From Plantago major (taxonomy: Eukaryota > Streptophyta > Magnoliopsida > Lamiales > Plantaginaceae): DNA of 64,000 nt. The notes below the pieces were generated by a model, which was not told the origin of the DNA, ran no database searches, and worked only from the letters and a program-made list of their open reading frames with translations. Made by a program: the position numbers and the translations under genes. The DNA lies in assembly GCA_026545765.1 (NCBI GenBank), contig CM048839.1, positions 45,616,677 through 45,680,676 of the forward strand, given 5' to 3'. This document shows, in pieces, positions 24,285 through 35,465 of this stretch (within the stretch, counting starts at the first letter, position 1; each line of letters begins with the position of its first letter).

Positions 24285-25680
24285 TTATGTCTATTAAAAC
24301 CTTCAAAGATATTCGGCTCATCGACATCGGTGCTTCTGATCATATGACTTGTTCTATGAATGCTTATACTTCTGTGCCTATACCTATTCATGTTAATGTG
24401 CAACTTCCTACTGGTGCTTATACTGTGGCTAAATTTGTTGGTAATATTGCTCTTACACCTGATTTTGTTCTTAAGAATGTTCTGTTTGTGCCTGATTTTA
24501 GTTTTAATCTTTTATCTGTGTCTAGTTTGACTGCTAAGACAGGTGTTTGTTTAAATTTTTTGCTCTCCTATTGTCTTTTGCAGGATCTCAGGTCCAACAA
24601 AATCATTGGATGGTCTGAGAATAGAAATGGTTTATATCACTTGAATTTGGATGTGACTACTTTGCTCGCTATCTCGACAACTCGAGAAGATCTTTACTTG
24701 AAATTTTGAATATCAGACCTTGTACTCATGCTGTAATAGTGTTTCAACTCATGTAACAGATCAATCTTCTTCTGTATTGAACAATTCTTGTGATTTGTCT
24801 GATGTAATTTTCCATTCTACTGTAACTGCAAACTCTGTTGGTATTAATAAAGAGTTGATATTGTGGCACAGAAGATTGGGTCATGTACCTTTTCTTAAAA
24901 TGTCTTTATTATCTCATTTAACTCATGCTAAAGTTTGTTCTGATGTTCCTTGTGATGTTTGTGAATTTGCTAAATTTAAAAAGTTGAAATTCTCTGATTG
25001 TACTAATAACATTGCTAATGCTAGTTTTGATTTAATTCATATGGATATATGGGGTCCTTTTTCTGTTCCTTCTTATAATGGTTACATGTATTTTTTTTAC
25101 TATTGTTGATGATCATTCAAGGTGTACATGGGTTTATCTCATGAAAGCTAAGTCTGAAACAAGGCATTTTATTCAAGTTTTCTATAATATGATTTTGACT
25201 CAGTTTAATGCTAAAATTAAAGTAATCAGGACTGATAATGGTGTGGAGTTTCTGTATGATATTTTCTTTCCAGAGAAAGGTATAATTCATCGAGATCCTG
25301 TTGAGAGGCCACATCAAAATGCAAGAGTTGAGAGAAAACATCAACATATCTTACAAGTTGCTGTGGTTTTACTTTTTTCATTTTGTTTATCTATTCAATT
25401 TTGGTCCGATTGTGTTACTCATTGCTCATATCATAAATAGATTGCCTACTATTGTTTTGCAGAATAAAAGTCCTTTTCAGGTTCTTTTCAATACTATGCT
25501 TGATTATTCTCATATGAAGTCTTTTGGTTGTTTAGATTATGCTTCTACTTTATCTGTCAATAGGAAGAAATTTGATTCCAGAGCTGATAAATGTGTTTTT
25601 ATTGGTTATCCTAACGGTTTTAAGGCTTTTAAGCTTATAAGTTGTACAATTTGTCTTCTCATAAGATTATAATATCTAGA
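24285..25680 (+). pseudogene. Copia protease and integrase parts
   Basis: The aspartic protease signature appears as DIGASDHMT (about 24323-24349). It is followed by the GAG-pre-integrase motif LWHRRLGH with later Cys residues, then the integrase core (DLIHMDIWGPF, DHSRCTWVYLM, RTDNGVEF). These enzymes cut the polyprotein and insert the cDNA. The region is broken. Confidence 0.88.
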
Positions 25681-26299
25681 GATGTGGTGTTTTATGAAGA
25701 TATATTTCCTTATCATTCTTCTCAAACTCCTCAGTCTGATGTTCCTTCTGTTACTGACACAATGTATGATATGGGTTATACTGTTTCTAAAGCCATATTG
25801 CAAAATTATGTTGCTAATCCTACTGACTCTGCTATTAATGATATTTTACCAGATGTTTCTGATTCAGATACAGATTCTTCTGATCATTCAATGCCAGCTG
25901 AATCAGATATGAGTAACAATATTCAAGATGCAGAAATTGATATTGAGAATGTTGAGAATATAACTGCACAACCTGATGTTATATCTGCAGTCTCAACCAA
26001 TGATAATGCAACAGTTTTATCTGACGTTATTGAACGAAGAAGATCTCCAAGAACAAGAACTCATCCAGCTCATCTGAATGTGTACAAGTATTCTCTTCCA
26101 CCTTCTTTACAGATTACTAATAATGATAATGATACTGACAATCCCAATTCAACTGCTTTATGTTCTTCTAATGTTAAGTATCATTATCATATTAGTGATT
26201 ATTTGTTTGTTGAACATTTGTCTTATACTCTAAAGTGTTTTACTGCAAGTTGAACTTATATACCTGAGCCTAAGAATTTTAAAAATGCAAATCAATTCC

Positions 26300-27160
26300 C
26301 TGAATGGAAACAAACTATGGCTGATGAAATTAAAGCATTAGAGAAAAACCATACATGGGAGTTGGTTAGTTTACCACCTGGTAAACATACTATTGGATGT
26401 AAATGGGTATATAAGGTCAAACTTAGATCTGATGGCACTTTAGAGAGATATAAGGCAAGATTAGTTGCTAAAGGTTATACCCAAGAGGAGGGATTGGATT
26501 ATTATGACACTTTTTCTCCTGTTGTAAAGTTAACTACTGTGAAAGTCTTGTTGGCTGTTGCAGTGAGTAGAAATTGGTATTTGCATCAGCTTGATGTTAA
26601 CAATGCTTTCTTGCATGGTGATCTGCATGAAGAGGTTATATGTCTCCACATCCAGGATATGACACTAAAGGACAGGTTTGCAAGCTTGTTAAAAGTCTTT
26701 ATAGGCTAAAACAAGCTAGTAGACAATGGTTTTGCAAGTTAGCTGTTTCTTTACAAGCTTTTGGTTATATTCAATCTGCAGCTGATTTTTCTCTCTTTAC
26801 TAAGTACAGTAATAATAATTTTACTGTTCTTTTAGTTTATGTTGATGATATTATTTTATCTGGCAATGATTTAGATGAGATTGTTGCATTTAAACAATAT
26901 CTCCACCAACAGTTCACTATTAAAGATTTAGGTGAACTCAGGTATATTCTTCGTATTGAAGTAGCTAGATCTGAGAGAGGTCTTGTTTTAACTCAAAGAA
27001 AGTATACTTTAGATATATTGACAGATACTGGCTATTTGGGAGCCAAACCTGCAAATACTCCTATGGACTCTACTTTGAAATTATCTAAAGATATAGGTTC
27101 ACATCTCTCATATCCTACTCAATATAGGAAATTGGTTGGTAGATTATTGTACTTAATCGT
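26300..27160 (+). pseudogene. Copia reverse transcriptase part
   Basis: Copia RT_2 family sequence: [20 protein letters not shown], the conserved [26 protein letters not shown], and the catalytic YVDD box at 26838-26849 (YVDDIILSG). It copies element RNA into DNA. The region is part of the broken element. Confidence 0.9.
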
Positions 27161-27219
27161 AATAAGGCCGATATATCTTATAATGTGCAATGTTTAAGCC
27201 AATTCATGCAATCCATCTG

Positions 27220-27793
27220 ATATTCATATGTTTGCAGCTCACAGAATTCTTAGATATCTCAAGACAACACCTGGTGAAGGTATTCTGTATACATCTACTA
27301 GTGATCTTAGCTTGAAAGGATATACTGATTCAGATTGGGCTGGCTGTGCAGACACTAGGAGGAGTGTTTCTAGTTTTGCTTTCTATTTGAGACTCATTGG
27401 TGTCATGGAAGTCAAAGAAGCAACCTGTTGTTTCAAGAAGTTCTACTGAAGCAGTAGTATGAGTCTGCAAATGCATCTTGTGAAGCTCAATGGATTCTCT
27501 TTATTCTTAAAGATCTCAAAATTGATCATTCTCGGGCCTTGTTATATATGCATAACAAGTCAACATTTCATCTTGCATATAATCCTATACAACATCAAAG
27601 AACCAAACATATAGAACTTGATTGCCATCTTATAAGAGACAAGATAGTGAATGGGATGTTGAAGTTGGTTCATATCAAGAAGGATTATCAAGCTGCTGAT
27701 ATCTATACCAAACTTCTTGCTTTACCCTTGTTTCAGAAGTTCAAATCCAAGATGAATATGATCAATATCCATATTCATCTTAAGGAAGGGTAA
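27220..27793 (+). pseudogene. Copia RNase H part
   Basis: The region after RT has the usual Copia tail: RILRYLKTTPGEGILY, then GYTDSDWAGCADTRRS with the first RNase H aspartates, and near the end KHIELDCHLIRDKI and the AADIYTK motif just before the purine tract. This enzyme removes RNA from the RNA-DNA hybrid. The region is broken. Confidence 0.88.
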
Positions 27794-28150
27794 CAAGAAT
27801 GTATAAGACATCAAAACTTGTGTTAAACAAGTTTTGAGACTCAACTGCAATTATTAAAGAGTTGATTGAAGTAATCAAGGAAATGTGGTGGACTTAATTT
27901 TGAAGACACTCAAGACCACAAGGACTGCCGTGCAAAGTTTCTCAACTAATTCATTATTAGAGTTGTATTGTAGGCTTTCTTTCTTGTACTCTCTTGATTA
28001 GATGTTAGGTATAAATACTAATCAGATAGATTAGTTTGCCCCTTCTTCAATTTTCTTTTCATTGAATTCTTTCTATAATAATTCTATTTTAATTCAATTT
28101 AGCAATACACAATTTAATTTTGATTCTATGGAATTGTGAGAATTCTTATG
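27791..28150 (+). repeat. 3' LTR of the Copia element
   Basis: A copy of 22651-23004 with a few percent divergence. It starts taacaagaatgta after the purine tract and ends before the ctcca duplication. Confidence 0.88.
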
Positions 28151-28155
28151 CTCCA
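28151..28155. repeat. Target site duplication ctcca of the Copia element, right
   Basis: Equals 22646-22650. Confidence 0.85.
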
Positions 28156-28339
28156 TACACAAAGTCTTAGGAGAGACTAAGACTTCATAGAGACGAAAAA
28201 GACGGACTGAAATGCAATTTGACACATTAGTGGCCAATTCTCGCGGGTCATGATTCCGGGTTATATCGATTTTTGCGGGTTACCGGGTCATATGGTTTTT
28301 TTCCCCTTCCATTTTATATTCAATTTGAAATTGAACAGT

Positions 28340-28669
28340 CACTTTCATTTTTCTTCTTCATCACGCCAGTTTCTGAAACGAGAGAAAAGAGAGAAAACTT
28401 CCTAGTTTCTGGTGGTTTCTTCCGTTTTTCATTGTCGACGGTTTAGTTTTGTGCATTTTCCGGTTGTTTCTTCCGTTTGTCATCGTCGATTTTGTACTGT
28501 AATTCACTTTCATTTTTCTTCTTCATCACGCCAGTTGCTGAAACGAGAGAAAAGAGAGAAAACTTCCTAGTTTCCGGTGGTTTCTTCCGTTTTTCATTGT
28601 CGACAGTTTAGTTTTGTGCATTTTCCGGTGGTTTCTTCCGTTTGTCATCGTCGATTTTGTACTGTAAGT
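28340..28669 (+). repeat. 165-bp tandem duplication in the ULP promoter/leader
   Basis: Two nearly identical units start with cactttcatttttcttcttc at 28340 and 28505 and end in gtcgattttgtactgtaa. The duplication lies just upstream of the ULP start codon, so it doubles part of the promoter or leader. Confidence 0.88.
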
Positions 28670-28765
28670 CCCTTTCCATTGTTTTTTCTTTCATCTAGCA
28701 TTTCGTTTCCGTTTTCATTGTCGATTTTTAGTTTTTTCTGGTGTTTTCTGTGTATTAGGCTAATA

Positions 28766-31700
28766 ATGGCGGATTCAAGTGAATTACCACTTTCTGAGTT
28801 GCCTCTTATTAGGAACGCTTCGGTAAGGATCCGATTAGGAATGTTGTCGTAAGGATTCAAGTGAAGTATCACTTCGCTTTTTTCATGGGTTTTGTTTTTG
28901 TTTTTAGCGATGTGATGTTTTGGCTATATGAGTTATGTTGGATGTTGTTTGGGTAATGTTCTAAGTATACCAAAGGTTGCACTAGGTTTCCTTAGTTTTT
29001 GTGTTATCTTGTTTAGTACTTAGCATATTAGGCATGATGTTGCTTGGTTTTATGAGTAATGTTGTTTGTTGTTTGGTCAATGTTCTTAGTAACAACCCTG
29101 TTTGACAAGGTAGTAATAGCATATCATAGTCGATGTTGTTGGCATTATGAGTAATGTTGTCGGTTGTTTGATTAATGTTCTTAAGAATACTCATTCTGGA
29201 CAAGGCTGAACTAACATTATTAGGCATGATGTTGCTTGTTTTTATGAGTAATGTTGTTTGTTGTTTGGTTAATGTTCTTAGTAACAACACTGTTTGACAA
29301 GGTAGTACTAGCATATTATAGTTGATGTTGTTGGCTTTATGAGTAATGTTGTTGGTTGTTTGATTAATGTTCTTAAGAATACTCATTCTGGACAAGGCTG
29401 AACTAGCATTATTAGTCATGATGTTGCTTGTTTTTATGAGTAATGTTGTTTGTTGTTTGGTCAATGTTCTTAGTAACAACCCTGTTTGACAAGGTAGTAC
29501 TAGCATATTATAGTTGATGTTGTTGGCTTTATGAGTAATGTTGTTGGTTGTTTGATTAATGTTCTTAAGAATACTCATTCTGGACAAGGCTGAACTAGCA
29601 TTATTAGTCATGATGTTGCTTGTTTTATATGATGGAGGTTTTCTATACATATATGTAATGTTGTTTGGTTTTTGTGTAATATTTCTGTTTCACATGTTCA
29701 GGGTTGGTTTTATTCATACAATCTTCTGTATTATATGTCTAATGTTGTAAGACATATGTGTAATGTTTTATTTATCCAATGTTCTGTGTTATATGTCTGA
29801 TGTTTCTTTATATTTATGTAATGTTCGTATTTCTGATGTGTATGCTTATTCATGTAATGTTTCTGTTTTACATGTTCAGGGTTGGTTTTTATTATATGTC
29901 TAATGTTGTAAGACATATGTTTAATGTTTTTGACATGTGTGTAATGTTTTATTTATCCAATGTTCTGTGTTATATGTCTGATGTTTCTTTATATTTATGT
30001 AATGTTCTGATTTCTGATGTGTATGCTTATTCATGTAATGTTTCTGTTTCACATGTTCAGGGTTGGTTTTTATTACATGTCTAATGTTGTAAGACATATT
30101 TGTAATGTTTTTGACATTTGTGTAATGTTTTATTTATCCAATGTTCTGTGTTATATGTCTGATGTTTCTCTATATTTATGTAATGTTCTGATTTCTGATG
30201 TGTATGCTTATTCATGTAATGTTTCTGTTTCACATGTTTAGGGTTGGTTTTTATTATATGTCTAATGTTGTAAGACATATGTGTAATATTTTTGACATGT
30301 GTGTAATGTTTTATTTATCCAATGTTCTGTGTTATATGTCTGATGTTTCTCTATATTATTTATGTAATGTTCTGATTTCTGATGGGTTACCCAAGTACTC
30401 TGAAATAAAGCAGCTTGCTGCAGATGTAGTAAGTTTTATTTATTTGTTGTTTATTCATCTAATGTTGTTAATTATATGTATAATGTCAGAAGACATATGT
30501 ATAATATTTTTTTTATATAATGTTATGTTATATGTCTGATGTTTCTTTATATTTATGTAATATTTTTGGACATGTGTGTACTATTTTTTTTTTTGGTGAT
30601 GTGTTTTTATGATTCTGTTATTCCCTGTCCCCAGCCAACTGATGAATCCTTGAGGATTCTGAAAATAGATGTCGACGTTGTCACTGTGCACATATCGAAG
30701 GATAAGGTCTATCCATTACGAGAAGATAAGAGTTTCTCAAGAGCAAGGTGATGGTGCTGCCATAGATGAGCAACCGGTTGATGATTCTCAAGAAGCTTTT
30801 TGGTTTGATCCCAAATTCCATGCTTTGGTTGACAAGATTGTCAATGATATGCACATGACTTTGGTCGATATGCCTTCATTCAATCTTGGTTTTGGGACCC
30901 GCCTCTGAGATGGTTCACTATCCTAATCACCATGGCCATCACACAAGCGGAGGAATCCCATTGATCAAGTATTGACATTGCTAGAGATGTGGCTGGGGAT
31001 GTGGGTGGTGATAAGGATGTGGATGAAGAGATTGAGGTTGAAAATGCACCAGCTACAAATGTAGCTTCTCATTCTGATAATGTTGTTGAAGGTGCTTCTA
31101 TGTTCCTCCCCAGCATTCTAAGGATGTCCCCACCGCGTAAACCCGAGAATGTTTTTGCCGATAATGTTGGTGGTAATACTATTAATGTTCCTGGTAATTC
31201 TGGTGGTGTTGTTACTTTTGATCCTCTCTGCTGCTCAGTTGATTGTGGCAGTCATAATAGTGACTGCATTCTGTTGTCTGAGACAATGAAGAGCATTAAG
31301 AGGTGGATTAAGGGTATGAAAGATCTGAGGGTCCAAGTGGCTGACTTTGTCATGTACAAATGTGAAGTTGAAAGAGTGTAAGTTTACTCATTTATGTTCT
31401 TTTTTTTTTTTAATGTTCATGGTTATTCATGTGATGTTTTTTATTTTTTTGTTATTGTGTTATGTTTCTGATTATATAACCAAGGTTGTCTAGTCATATG
31501 CGTAATGTTGTTTGTTTTCACAAGTTAAGGGTTTCTTGTTATTCATATAATCTTGTTGACTTTTTGTTATGTTTCTGTTTATATGATCAAGGTTGATAGA
31601 TATATGGTTAATGTTGTTCTTTTTCTTTTGTAATTGTTCATTGTTGTGTTTCTTTACTGTCTAATTAGGTTTTTTTTTTCTTGTCTTACGTGTAGTATTG

Positions 31701-33133
31701 AAGATGATTACTGTGGATTTCAAGTGATTTTATGTTGAAGGAAGAGTTTTAACACTATGTTCCTTGGCGAGTATATTGACTCGTATATTATTGAGTGTTG
31801 GGCACTCACGCTTAACTTTGGTGAGTTGCGTAGGACAAATAGGGCGATGGAGTGTTTCTGCTTCGGATGTGCTGGATCGGTACGTTTCATTTACTACGTT
31901 ATTTTATATTATTTGTAAATATTACTATTATATTATTTGTATTATTGTTAACGTTATTGTTATAAGAGCATATTTTACCTTTTTTTTTCCTTTCTCCGTA
32001 GCGACCATGGACACTAGTGTGTGTTTTGTTTGAGAACAAGGCTAATGAAGATTTTTTTGAGAGAGACGGAATGGAAGCAATGGTAGAATCCATGGGGAAT
32101 TCATTCAGGGTTTGGATACTGAAGAATATAAATGATAACTGGATTAATCTGCAGAATGTTAAATTGGTATGAACATCACACTTTTAATCTTGAACATTAT
32201 TATTATATAGTGGAAGATTAGTATTATAACTAATTGTCTGACTGTTTTTTTTAATTGTTACAGTTCTTTATTCCATTGTACTATAAGAAGCATTTCACTC
32301 TATTTGTGGTTGACATGGAAATGAATAAAATTCATTACTTGAACAATTTGGACAATGAGGAGCCAACTACTGTTACCAACCTTTACAAGTGTCTGGTATT
32401 TTTTTTGTTCCATTTTTTTCACACTTAGTGTTTGTTTTTGTATTTTTAATGTGCTAGCATTTGTCAATATGTTTATTGTTATTTCTTCTTTGTTTGATAG
32501 CGTGAGGTGTTCTCGAAGTTCCTTGTTGAAGGAAATCATCATATTTGTGGGGAGGATGTCATCAACTTTGAGTTGAATTACATTCAGTTTGACTGGTACA
32601 ACACAGATAAGCAGAATGACTGTGGTCTCTTTGTCATGAAACTAATGGAGATGTTCAATGGCAAGAAGTTCAAGTGTGCTGACTTATCTCAGGTATTAGT
32701 AATGTTCTTTGATTTTTACATAATGTTTTTTGTTATTGATGTAATGTTTTTAACTTTATAGATATGTGTATATTTCTTGGGGTTTTTAGTAATGTTATAT
32801 TGTGTTTTTAGTAATGTTCTTTGATTTTTATATAATGTGTTTTGTTATTTATGTAATGTTGTTAACTATATAGCTATGTGTATGTTTCTTGGGGTTTTTA
32901 GTAATGTTATATGGTGTTTTTAGTAATGTTTCTGGCTATATTCATTCATGTTTTTATAGGTGTCGAAGAGACGTGTTCTACGCGCAGAAATTGTCGCATC
33001 ATTATGCCTTAGTGAAATCAATGGTGTTAGGGATGATCTCATTGCAAAAGTTATTTCATTCGATAGCGAGAGGGCTGCACTATCGAAACAGAAGAAGGTA
33101 ATTGTTGATAGAAACCCACTGGAGAAGGTCTAA
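28766..33133 (+). CDS. Ulp1-like (C48) cysteine protease gene of the MULE, multi-exon, possibly decayed
   Basis: ULP proteases cut SUMO precursors and conjugates. Versions carried by MULEs have unknown substrates. The first exon 28766-28822 reads MADSSELPLSELPLIRNAS and ends at GTAAGG. Middle exons are less certain: 30634-30748 (PTDESLRILKIDVDVVTV), about 30783-30905, 30989-31379 (acidic linker) and about 31700-31880. The catalytic part is clear in three exons with good splice sites and one shared frame: 32264-32395 (IPLYYKKHFTLFVVDMEM, with the catalytic His), 32501-32692 (NTDKQNDCGLFVMKLME, with the oxyanion Gln and catalytic Cys) and 32960-33133 (stop TAA). The usual Asp after the His strand appears as Asn (KIHYLNN), so activity is uncertain. 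Introns carry many TAATGTT heptamers. Confidence 0.72.
29010..29640 (+). repeat. ~183-bp tandem satellite in the first ULP intron
   Basis: About three and a half units contain gttgcttgtttttatgagtaatg, gttcttagtaacaaccctgtttgacaagg and aatactcattctggacaaggctgaactagc. Each unit carries several TAATGTT heptamers. A 222-residue open frame on the minus strand across it is periodic and not a gene. Confidence 0.85.
29680..30400 (+). repeat. ~181-bp tandem satellite in ULP intron
   Basis: About four units of a second, different satellite: catgttcagggttggttttta, then gtctaatgttgtaagacat, then tatttatccaatgttctgtg and tgatgtttctttatatttatg. The units repeat with little divergence and end at about 30380, where exon-like sequence resumes. 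Confidence 0.88.
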
Positions 33134-34348
33134 AATCATTGATGAAAAGAAGGAGAAGAAGAAGACTGCTAATTGATGAAAAGAACACTTTTTTTTTTTT
33201 TTTAAATTGCATGTTTGTAGGTTGTTGAATATCATCAGTAATCTAGTCTCTTTTTTTTTTTCTAGTAGTACGTTGTATCCTGAATGATATAAGTAAGTAT
33301 GTGGTTTTGATTCCTATTCTTTTTTGTTGATATCAACATTACATATAGAGATGATAGCATTACTCAAATAGTTAAGAACATTAGTTGGATAGATTATAAC
33401 AATAACATTAACCACACTGATCACTACCTTACTCAAATAATTAGAAACATTAGTTACATATTTGGGAACACCTTTCTATTTTTGTTTCATGATAATTTTG
33501 AAAAAGAACATTAAATAGCTAATTAGAAACATTAGTTACACATAACTTTTATAAAACGATAACACTGATTAAATAGTAAAGAACATTAGTTGTATAGGTA
33601 ACCACATTGTTGTAATGATAATGATCATTTTCAAACAGTATAATTTCCAAAATAGCTAATAACATTATTCTAAATAGGTAACAACACTGCTGGAATAGTC
33701 AAGAACATTAATACAATATAAACTAAGTTGTAGAAATCCAAGTTTTTCAGAGCAAGTGCTCATTTGGAGTTTTGTTTCCAAACTCAGTAGTGATTGGGAC
33801 TTTTCTTTGAATTTGTTCCCGACACGTTGTTTCTTCACCTTTTGTTTTGTATAGTCGGGATCGACAGCTTTACGTGCTTTTACATTTGTTTTACTCGTTG
33901 AACTTTTGTAGCATCGAGGGTATTATGGAAGCATTTATCACTGAGACATTAAAATTATAGATAACAACATTACTAATATAAAGTAAAACCTTAACAATGT
34001 TTTAGTAGGTTTAGTAATAATACTTGAGATATCGCAAGTAAATCCGTGCTGATATCCATCTTCCAATATCTTCCTCACGCCATGTTTCCTTCAGACTTCA
34101 ATACCATATCACCGGTTTCTATTCATGTGTTGTCTCCATGCAATACACTCAACATTCTCATTTGAGTTGTTGAAACGTTACCACTGTCCAAGTCATTTTA
34201 ACAATAAACATAGAAACATTACCCATATAAGTATCAACATTAATCATATAACAGACAACATCAAATATATAAGAAGAAACATGTATTTTAACCTTTTCTT
34301 TCAATGTTTTTGTCCATCTTGTTTTGATGTACTGCTCAGGTATTCTAT
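33134..34348. other. Spacer between the two convergent MULE genes
   Basis: Non-coding. Left of about 33300 the sequence is T-rich 3' flank of the ULP gene. From about 33335 onward the heptamer appears in the opposite orientation (AACATTA), for example in gaacattag phrases at 33388, 33447 and 33527. The switch in orientation falls between the two gene ends. Confidence 0.65.
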
Positions 34349-35432
34349 TTATACCATTCTTGTCCAACACCCTTGACAAGGTCTTGACATAACAATGACC
34401 TCCTCAAAGTGTTTGCATCCACATGTGACTTCAATTCTACGATTTGCATGTCTTATGAACATTACAGCTGAAGTGTCATCCGGATTATCATCTTCATGAA
34501 CATCATAGAGTATTTTGTCCCCATAGTTGACAGATTCATGTGCAGTGGTTGCCAATGAAAATCTAAACTCTGTCTGGAACCTTTTGAAAAATTTTAATGT
34601 GTAAACCTTGAACAATTTATTGAGTATGAGTTAGAACATTAGTAAGATAAATGCTAACATTACATATATGACTGAGAACATTGCATACACAAGTTTTTCT
34701 GTACAGATATTATTAAAATTTTTAACATTATTCAAATAAACTAAAACATCAAATGTATAAGAAGTAACATCAACTGTACAAGTAGAGAAAATACATGTGA
34801 AGCATGTTTCACTAGTGGAGAAGGCATATACACTTTTGGAGCATGGTATGAGTTCTTGAACTCATTTCTGACTTCCTTGGTTCTCCAACGATTGATCATT
34901 GCATCAAACAAATGGAAGAACTGTGTAAGAGATGTTTGTTTGTTTGCATTGTACGATAATGCTTATTAGTGCTCTCACTCCTTTGAGAAGATAGTATCGG
35001 TGAGAAGTAGTCTTTGTTGAGGCGATGCACCATTTGTCCTTAAATGCATACAACCTGTTGAACCAAGCATCATCTTGTAGATCATAAGTTGTCACCATTT
35101 CAGTCCAATTTTCTTCAAAATCTTTTTGATTGTAAGATCCCATAAGGCAATCATGGAATGCCCGTTTGAAGTTGTCATCTTGTTTAAGCCTTCCACAATG
35201 GCTTATTGCATTTTGGTATAGATGCCATAAGCAAAGTCGGTGCCGTGTTTCATCCTTGAACACCTAGCAACATTGTTCAAATATATTAACAAGATTGAAA
35301 GGATAATGTGTAACATTAGTACAAACATTATATGTATAACTATAAGCATTAATTATATAATAAGAAACATTTTTTCTTTATATCCTGTGCAGGAAGTATA
35401 GGTAGAAACATTGAATGTATACGTCAGAACAT

Positions 35433-35465
<33 letters not shown>

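Larger units (their letters stand above)
22651..28150 (+). mobile_element. Ty1/Copia LTR retrotransposon, broken, 5.5 kb
   Basis: Two LTRs of about 355 bp, 5-bp target duplications (ctcca), a primer site beginning tggtatca directly after the 5' LTR and a purine tract (aaggaaggg, 27782-27790) directly before the 3' LTR. The domain order gag, protease, integrase, reverse transcriptase, RNase H is that of Copia. The coding part is broken in several places, so this is a fossil. The LTRs differ at roughly a dozen positions by eye, a few percent, which at usual plant rates suggests about one to two million years. It inserted exactly at the left edge of the MULE at 28156. Confidence 0.95.

Noticed and set aside
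28982-29650. 222-residue minus-strand open frame with a 61-residue period
   Set aside because: It is the antisense reading of a ~183-bp satellite inside an intron of the MULE.
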